Origin: Natronosalvus caseinilyticus
GTDB lineage: Archaea > Halobacteriota > Halobacteria > Halobacteriales > Natrialbaceae
Length of the DNA: 64,000 nt
Reading direction: 5' to 3'
Assembly: GCF_017357105.1 (NCBI RefSeq)
Contig: NZ_CP071596.1
Span: 372,001-436,000 of the forward strand
Shown: in pieces, positions 59,730-64,000 of the stretch
How the letters are laid out: each line of letters opens with the position of its first letter
Numbering within the stretch: the stretch's first letter is position 1
Position numbers and translations under genes: made by a program
Notes under the pieces: generated by a model
What the model was told of the DNA's origin: nothing
The model's input: only the letters and a program-made list of their open reading frames with translations
Databases searched by the model: none

Positions 59730-61052
59730 CTACCCGTCGGTCGGTTCGCCGCGTTCGTCCTGCTCGTCGATACGGTCGACCTCGAGCGTCTCCTCGACCT
59801 GCGTTACGACGAGTACCGCACCGACTGCAGCGATTGCGCCGCCGAAGAGAAACGGCACCCGAAAGCCGTAGCCGACGAGCGTCCCGGAGGCGAAGGGGCC
59901 GAGAGCGATGCCGAATCCGAAGGCCATCGTCAGCACCGACAGTTTCGTCCCGGACTCGCCCGCACCCGCGAGGTCGCCCGCCAGCGCGAGCGAGGGGGCG
60001 AACACCATCGCGCCGGCGACGCCCTGGGCCAGTCTGGCGAGGAACATCGTCTCGGGGGTGAACGCGTACCCCTGCACGATCGTCGTCGGAATCAACAGCA
60101 CCATGCCGGCGACGATGAACGGTCGCCGCCCGAACCGGTCGCTGGCCCGGCCGATCGGCGTCTGGAGGAGGATCTGCGCGATCACGAAGCCGGCGAACTG
60201 GAGCCCGAACCAGGTCGATCCCTGCTCGAGGCGGGCGTTGATCTGGGGCTGAAGCGTCGCGAACAGGGCGATCGAGCCCGCGAGAAAGAGCGTCGCGACA
60301 CCGAGGGTGAAGACCGGGTCGAGGAGGTGACGGCCCGATCGGTCGAGGGCGGCGATGGAGAGGTCCGACCCCGCGTCCGCCACCGTCGACTCGGGATCGG
60401 AGACCAGGACGGTGACCAGCAGGTAGCTCACCGCCGCGGTGACCGTCGCGACGTAGAAGGCCGCGTCGAACCCGTTGACGGCGACTCCGAGGCCGTTCGT
60501 CCCGGGGACCGATAGCGCGTACGGACCTGCACTGACGACCGCCCCGGCGGCGACTGGACCGGCGCCGAAACCGATCAGCCGAAAGGTGTTGTAGACGCCC
60601 ATGTTGCCGCCTCGATCCCGCGTGGTCGCGAGTTCGTTCACGAGCGCGATCGACGTCGGGACGATGAAGGCGACGCTCACGCCCTGCAGGCCGCGAATCA
60701 GGAACAGCTGCGCGTACGTGTCGGCGAAGACGTACGCCAGGTTGGTCACGGCCAATCCGGCGAGGCCGACCAGGATGAAGGCCTTTCGCTTGCCCGTTCG
60801 GTCGGAGTACCGCCCGGTGAACGGCTGGGCGCTGCTGTTGAGAAAACCGTACAGCGAGAGGATCGTGCCGATGACGACGGCCTCCTCGAGGCCGAAGGCG
60901 TTCCCGCCGACCAGGTCGCTGCCGACGTACAGCGGGATGACGATGATCAGAAACGAGTTGCCGACACCGTCGGCCATCCGGGCGAACGCGAGCGCCATGA
61001 CTCGCCGGTCGACGCGAAAGAGCGCGAGGAAGCGACCGACGATCGATAGCAT
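59730..61052 (-). CDS. MFS transporter
   Basis: A 440-residue major facilitator with 12 helices. Motif A is seen as GRYSDRTGKRKAF after TM2 and a second as GRASDRFGRRPFI after TM8. The N terminus begins in a short cytosolic segment, MLSIVGRFLALFRVDRR. It may be a drug or metabolite exporter. It lies 75 nt upstream of the small membrane protein gene on the same strand. Confidence 0.9.
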   Translation of the reverse strand: MLSIVGRFLALFRVDRRVMALAFARMADGVGNSFLIIVIPLYVGSDLVGGNAFGLEEAVVIGTILSLYGFLNSSAQPFTGRYSDRTGKRKAFILVGLAGLAVTNLAYVFADTYAQLFLIRGLQGVSVAFIVPTSIALVNELATTRDRGGNMGVYNTFRLIGFGAGPVAAGAVVSAGPYALSVPGTNGLGVAVNGFDAAFYVATVTAAVSYLLVTVLVSDPESTVADAGSDLSIAALDRSGRHLLDPVFTLGVATLFLAGSIALFATLQPQINARLEQGSTWFGLQFAGFVIAQILLQTPIGRASDRFGRRPFIVAGMVLLIPTTIVQGYAFTPETMFLARLAQGVAGAMVFAPSLALAGDLAGAGESGTKLSVLTMAFGFGIALGPFASGTLVGYGFRVPFLFGGAIAAVGAVLVVTQVEETLEVDRIDEQDERGEPTDG

Positions 61053-61192
61053 GCCCCCACCTCCAAGGTACAGCCGAGTAATCGTTCCGGAACCGGGTTC
61101 GCTTTCTGGAATGGGGTGCTCTCGAGTCCGTGCTCATCTCGGGAGCGGTCGAGAACCAAAACGGCTACTCGCTGGCGGACGAATCCCCGCGT

Positions 61193-61603
61193 ATGATCTC
61201 TCGAGAGAGTCGCGTCTTACTGGGGTCGATGGCGCTCGTCGCCGTCGTCATCCTCGGGCTGGACCTCGTGACGGACGCACTCGGATTGCCTCGCTGGTCG
61301 AGTCCGCTCTTTGGCTTCCTGGTGATCGTCGGACTCGGCGTCGCCGCGCCCCAACTGTACCTCGCGCGCACCGACGACGACCGATCCCCCCTCACCCGGC
61401 TACGTATCGTGGTCTTCCTGACCGTCGTCTTCGGGTTCCTGTTCGTGGGGGGTTCCCAGGGACTCGAGCGACTGGCGATCGTCGGCCTCACTGCCCTCAC
61501 CGTCGTCGGCTGGTTCGGCTACGAGTTCCTGGTCGCGTATCGCGCCGCGAAGGAGGACCCCTCCCGCCTCCCCGACGTCGACGACGGGCCGGGGAGTCCC
61601 TGA
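61193..61603 (+). CDS. Membrane protein of unknown function (about four helices)
   Basis: A 136-residue protein with about four predicted membrane segments (around residues 8-30, 38-58, 75-95 and 98-118) and a polar tail DPSRLPDVDDGPGSP. The ATG at 61193 is chosen over the longer ORF start. No conserved motif recognised. Confidence 0.75.
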   Translation: MISRESRVLLGSMALVAVVILGLDLVTDALGLPRWSSPLFGFLVIVGLGVAAPQLYLARTDDDRSPLTRLRIVVFLTVVFGFLFVGGSQGLERLAIVGLTALTVVGWFGYEFLVAYRAAKEDPSRLPDVDDGPGSP

Positions 61604-61643
61604 GTACGGAAGGCATACCCGTCCGGCGGGCCAATCGGCGGCT

Positions 61644-62255
61644 ATGACGACCGACGACCCTGACCCTGGCTCCGCGAGCGACCGCGGAGCCGCCACCGAC
61701 GTCGACCGCGAGGAGTACCGCCGGGCGCTCGAGGAAAAACGCGCCGAGAAGGACCGATTCTTCGGCGATCACCCCCAGTCGCCGATCCCACCCGAAGACC
61801 GCGAGGGCTTCGACGGTCTCGCGTACTTCGAACCGGACCTCGAGTACCGGGTGACGGCGACGGTCGAGCTCGAGGCCGACCCCGTCGCGATGGAAACGAC
61901 CGCGGGACGCGAAGTGCGATACCTCCGGGTCGCCACCCTCGCGTTCGACCTCGAGCGCGCGGATTCGGACCTCGCGGGGGGACGGTACGAACTCGCCGCC
62001 TACAGTCAGGACGGAAGCACCGACGAACTGTTCGTCCCGTTCCGGGACAAGACGACGGGACAGCAGAGTTACCGCGGCGGCCGGTACATGGAACTCGAGG
62101 TCGACGGCGACCTCGAGGACGGCCAGGACCTCGTCGTCGACTTCAACCTCGCGTACTCACCGTTCTGTGCGTTCAGCGAGACGTTCGACTGCCCGCTCCC
62201 GCCCGAGGAGAACTGGCTCGAGGTGGCGATTCCGGCGGGAGAGAAGGCGTACTGA
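61644..62255 (+). CDS. DUF1684-family protein
   Basis: A 203-residue protein of the DUF1684 family. The N-terminal helix REEYRRALEEKRAEKDRFFG is followed by HPQSPIPPEDREGFDGLAYF and the C-terminal Cys-containing LAYSPFCAFSETFDCPLPP, then EENWLEVAIPAGEK. These features and the length fit the family. Members are soluble, of unknown function, and the paired cysteines suggest a metal or redox role. Confidence 0.85.
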   Translation: MTTDDPDPGSASDRGAATDVDREEYRRALEEKRAEKDRFFGDHPQSPIPPEDREGFDGLAYFEPDLEYRVTATVELEADPVAMETTAGREVRYLRVATLAFDLERADSDLAGGRYELAAYSQDGSTDELFVPFRDKTTGQQSYRGGRYMELEVDGDLEDGQDLVVDFNLAYSPFCAFSETFDCPLPPEENWLEVAIPAGEKAY

Positions 62256-62315
62256 GGGGCCAGGAGAAAGCATCCTGAGCAGCGAGGAAACCGTACTGAG
62301 CGGGAATCGAGAGCG

Positions 62316-62996
62316 TCAGGGCGCGACGCCCACCGTCAGGAGCGTCCCGTACTCCCGGTACCGTTCGACCATAGCCTCGCGCGTCTCCCAGTCGTCGGTG
62401 GGGAAGGCGCTCTCGTCCGGGATCTCGGTCTCGCGATCCGGAATCGAATCCTGCTCGGCGACGTACAACCCCGCCTCTTGGAAGGCCTCCCGGTACTGGT
62501 CGCGACTCCAGCGGGTCATCTCGACCGAGATGGTGTCCTGCCAGCCGTGTGAGTGGACGTTCTCCTCGTAGTAGTTGACGGCGCAGTAGAAGGTCCCGCC
62601 CGGGCGAAGCACCCGGGCGACTTCCGCGAGCGCCTCGTGGGGGTCGGCGGCGTAGTAGAACGCCTCCATCGTCCAGACGTGGTCGACGCTGTCGTCGGCG
62701 AACGGGAGAGAGCCGAAGTCGCCGACGACGTAGCCGACGCGCGAATCGTCGGTGTAGCTCGCGGCGTTGCGGGCCATCTCGGGCGCCCCGTCGAGCCCGT
62801 AGACGGCTCCAGCGTCGTTCGTCTCCCGGAGGGCGCGTCCGGCGTAGCCGCTGCCACACCCCAGGTCGAGTACTGTGTCGCCCGCTTCGACCGGCATCCG
62901 CGCGAGCGCGTGTTTCGCCGTGTGCCAGTGGCGCGCCTCCATCCCCTTATCGCGGCCGTCGGCCGCCCACTCGTCGAACTCCTCGCGAACGCTCAT
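62316..62996 (-). CDS. Class I SAM-dependent methyltransferase
   Basis: A 226-residue methyltransferase. Motif I is VLDLGCGSGYAGRALRE near residue 41, followed by YGLDGAPEMARNA and GSLPFADDSVDHVWTMEAFY. The Methyltransf_11 class is clear; the substrate is not. A perfect inverted repeat (63065-63086) lies about 70 nt upstream of the start. Confidence 0.9.
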   Translation of the reverse strand: MSVREEFDEWAADGRDKGMEARHWHTAKHALARMPVEAGDTVLDLGCGSGYAGRALRETNDAGAVYGLDGAPEMARNAASYTDDSRVGYVVGDFGSLPFADDSVDHVWTMEAFYYAADPHEALAEVARVLRPGGTFYCAVNYYEENVHSHGWQDTISVEMTRWSRDQYREAFQEAGLYVAEQDSIPDRETEIPDESAFPTDDWETREAMVERYREYGTLLTVGVAP

Positions 62997-63064
62997 GCGC
63001 CTACTCGAGCGCGAGTGTGGGAAGAATTTTCGTTTCGCGACGGGCGCGAGGCGCGACCAACACG

Positions 63065-63086
63065 TTTTTTAGGACGGCCTAAAAAA
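63065..63086. promoter_or_regulatory. Inverted repeat resembling an iron-regulator (DtxR/Idr-type) operator
   Basis: Arms TTTTTTAGG and CCTAAAAAA are perfect complements around ACGG. The TTAGG/CCTAA core and spacing resemble DtxR/IdeR-type boxes used by haloarchaeal iron regulators. It lies 69 nt upstream of the methyltransferase start (62996, minus) and 195 nt upstream of the 63281 gene (plus). Confidence 0.45.
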
Positions 63087-63280
63087 GAACTGGTGGAGGG
63101 ACCCAGTACAGCCGAACCCGTGGGCATCGGGTGCGCGTCGGCCGTCCATCGAAGCCCTCCGTTCTGTCCCATTTCGTCCAACGGAGACCACCGGGTACGT
63201 CGGACCGGTCGGAAGTCGGAAACCGACCGCCGACGCACATCCGCATCCTTAAGTCAATCCCGGAACTTGTTCACGCCAGT

Positions 63281-63859
63281 ATGGAGTACGCGCTCGAAAT
63301 CGAGGGGACGCCAGAGACCGTACCAGGGGGGACGGGGATTCTCCTCCTGCACCCGAGCACCGGCGAAACCGACCGCATCGACACCGACTTCCTGAAGACC
63401 GACACCGATTCGTTCCTCGTCATCTCGACGCGAACCACCGCTCGTGAGGTCACCCAGAAACTCGAGTACTACGACGTCGACGAGTCCCGCGCCGTCATCC
63501 TCGACACGCTGAGCATCGAGCGAGGCTACTCCCGGCGCTCGAGCGACGACGTCCACTACGTCGCCGCCCCCGACGACGTCGACGGCATCGTTCGCCAGGT
63601 CGAGCGCTTCCTCGAGGAAAACGACGGAAAGGTACGGCTGAGTTTCGACTCGGTTACCGAACTCGCCTACTACGCCGGCGAAGACGCCGCCCTCGAGACC
63701 GTCGAACGGCTGGTGGGATTGCTCGAGGAACACGACGCCGTCGGCCTGTTTCACCTCTCCGAGGAGGTCCACGACGCCGACGTCGTCGATCAGTTCCGAG
63801 AGCTGTTCGCCGGGATCGTCGACCTGGACGAGGACGGGACCGTCACGGCGGAGTTCTGA
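63281..63859 (+). CDS. RecA/KaiC-like haloarchaeal protein of unknown function (DUF7090-like)
   Basis: A 192-residue soluble protein. MEYALEIEGTPETVPGGTGI begins a RecA-like fold in which the Walker A region (VPGGTGILLLH) is degenerate, and DSFLVISTRTTAREVTQKLE, RAVILDTLSIERGYS and VGLFHLSEEVHDAD follow the order seen in the haloarchaeal HTR-like/DUF7504-type proteins. ATP binding is doubtful. Likely regulatory. Confidence 0.75.
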   Translation: MEYALEIEGTPETVPGGTGILLLHPSTGETDRIDTDFLKTDTDSFLVISTRTTAREVTQKLEYYDVDESRAVILDTLSIERGYSRRSSDDVHYVAAPDDVDGIVRQVERFLEENDGKVRLSFDSVTELAYYAGEDAALETVERLVGLLEEHDAVGLFHLSEEVHDADVVDQFRELFAGIVDLDEDGTVTAEF

Positions 63860-63917
63860 ACGGCGGTTCGCGAGCGCGGGTCTGTATTCGAACTTCGAAC
63901 ACTCACAACTCGAGGAG

Positions 63918-64000
63918 TTACGCTCCCTCGAGCGCCGCGAACGTCTTCTCGGCCCACCGGACCGCGTAGGACGGGCCGTGGTCGCGGTAGGCGCTCGTGT
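63918..64000 (-). CDS. 3' end of an unidentified gene (partial)
   Basis: A minus-strand frame open to the window edge ends with TSAYRDHGPSYAVRWAEKTF and AALEGA before the stop at 63918-63920. The composition is protein-like. The family cannot be identified from these 26 residues. Confidence 0.6.
   Translation of the reverse strand, partial: TSAYRDHGPSYAVRWAEKTFAALEGA

Overview
The window is chromosomal DNA of a halophilic archaeon (class Halobacteria). This rests on high GC content, strongly acidic predicted proteins, TATA boxes centred about 25-29 nt before start codons (leaderless mRNAs), Tat-type lipoprotein signals followed by Gly/Asn-rich linkers, and families largely confined to haloarchaea: HalOD1, RdfA, the archaea-specific SMC-like protein, HTH-10 regulators and TrmY. 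Genus cannot be fixed from the sequence alone.

Layout. 1-5.3 kb: 3' part of a malic enzyme gene, an aldehyde dehydrogenase, an FrsA-like alpha/beta hydrolase and an MFS transporter, all on the minus strand. 5.4-12.1 kb: a complete peptide/opine-type ABC importer, with lipoprotein and two permeases on the minus strand and two ATPases on the plus strand around a shared 330-bp control region; a UspA protein follows. 12.6-16.2 kb: an M24 pita-bread protein that has lost most metal ligands, an aldo/keto reductase translationally coupled to a quinone-type reductase, and a decayed gcvH copy. 16.2-34.5 kb: a dense catabolic region with four zinc alcohol dehydrogenases, an SDR, two cupins, a carotenoid-desaturase-like flavoprotein, an E1 alpha/beta pair of a 2-oxo acid dehydrogenase with a co-transcribed ACMSD-type amidohydrolase, an EamA transporter behind a short leader ORF, a VOC protein, an OsmC protein, a cyclase-family hydrolase, an aldehyde dehydrogenase, and an E2 acyltransferase fused to a C-terminal OsmC domain. 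34.8-39.4 kb: an Lrp-type regulator, an SMC-like ATPase with RdfA (cell-shape pair), and the E3 lipoamide dehydrogenase. 39.6-51.7 kb: mixed housekeeping and regulatory genes (MFS, JAMM, cobalamin-binding protein, Nudix, PadR, DUF4397, HTH-10, HalOD1, FNT channel, membrane proteins, a DAO flavoprotein and an ornithine cyclodeaminase-family enzyme). 51.9-56.8 kb: a full branched-chain-amino-acid-type ABC importer. 57-64 kb: core genes (tRNA-Pro, P-loop kinase, trmY, thrB, MFS, DUF1684, SAM methyltransferase and others).

How the parts fit. E1, E2 and E3 of one lipoyl-dependent 2-oxo acid dehydrogenase can all be found within 18 kb but in three separate transcription units. They are interleaved with alcohol and aldehyde dehydrogenases, hydrolases and cupins, which suggests a pathway from an imported alcohol- or amide-containing substrate to an acyl-CoA. 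The substrate cannot be read from the sequence. The most unusual object is the E2-OsmC fusion. OsmC/Ohr peroxidases are known to draw electrons from lipoyl groups, so the fusion would place a lipoyl-dependent peroxidase on the dehydrogenase core itself.

No CRISPR array, rRNA, intact insertion sequence or prophage gene was seen. Non-coding features of note are several inverted repeats at promoters, a four-copy 21-nt motif, a run of 16 C, and 18-nt tandem repeats between livF and livG.
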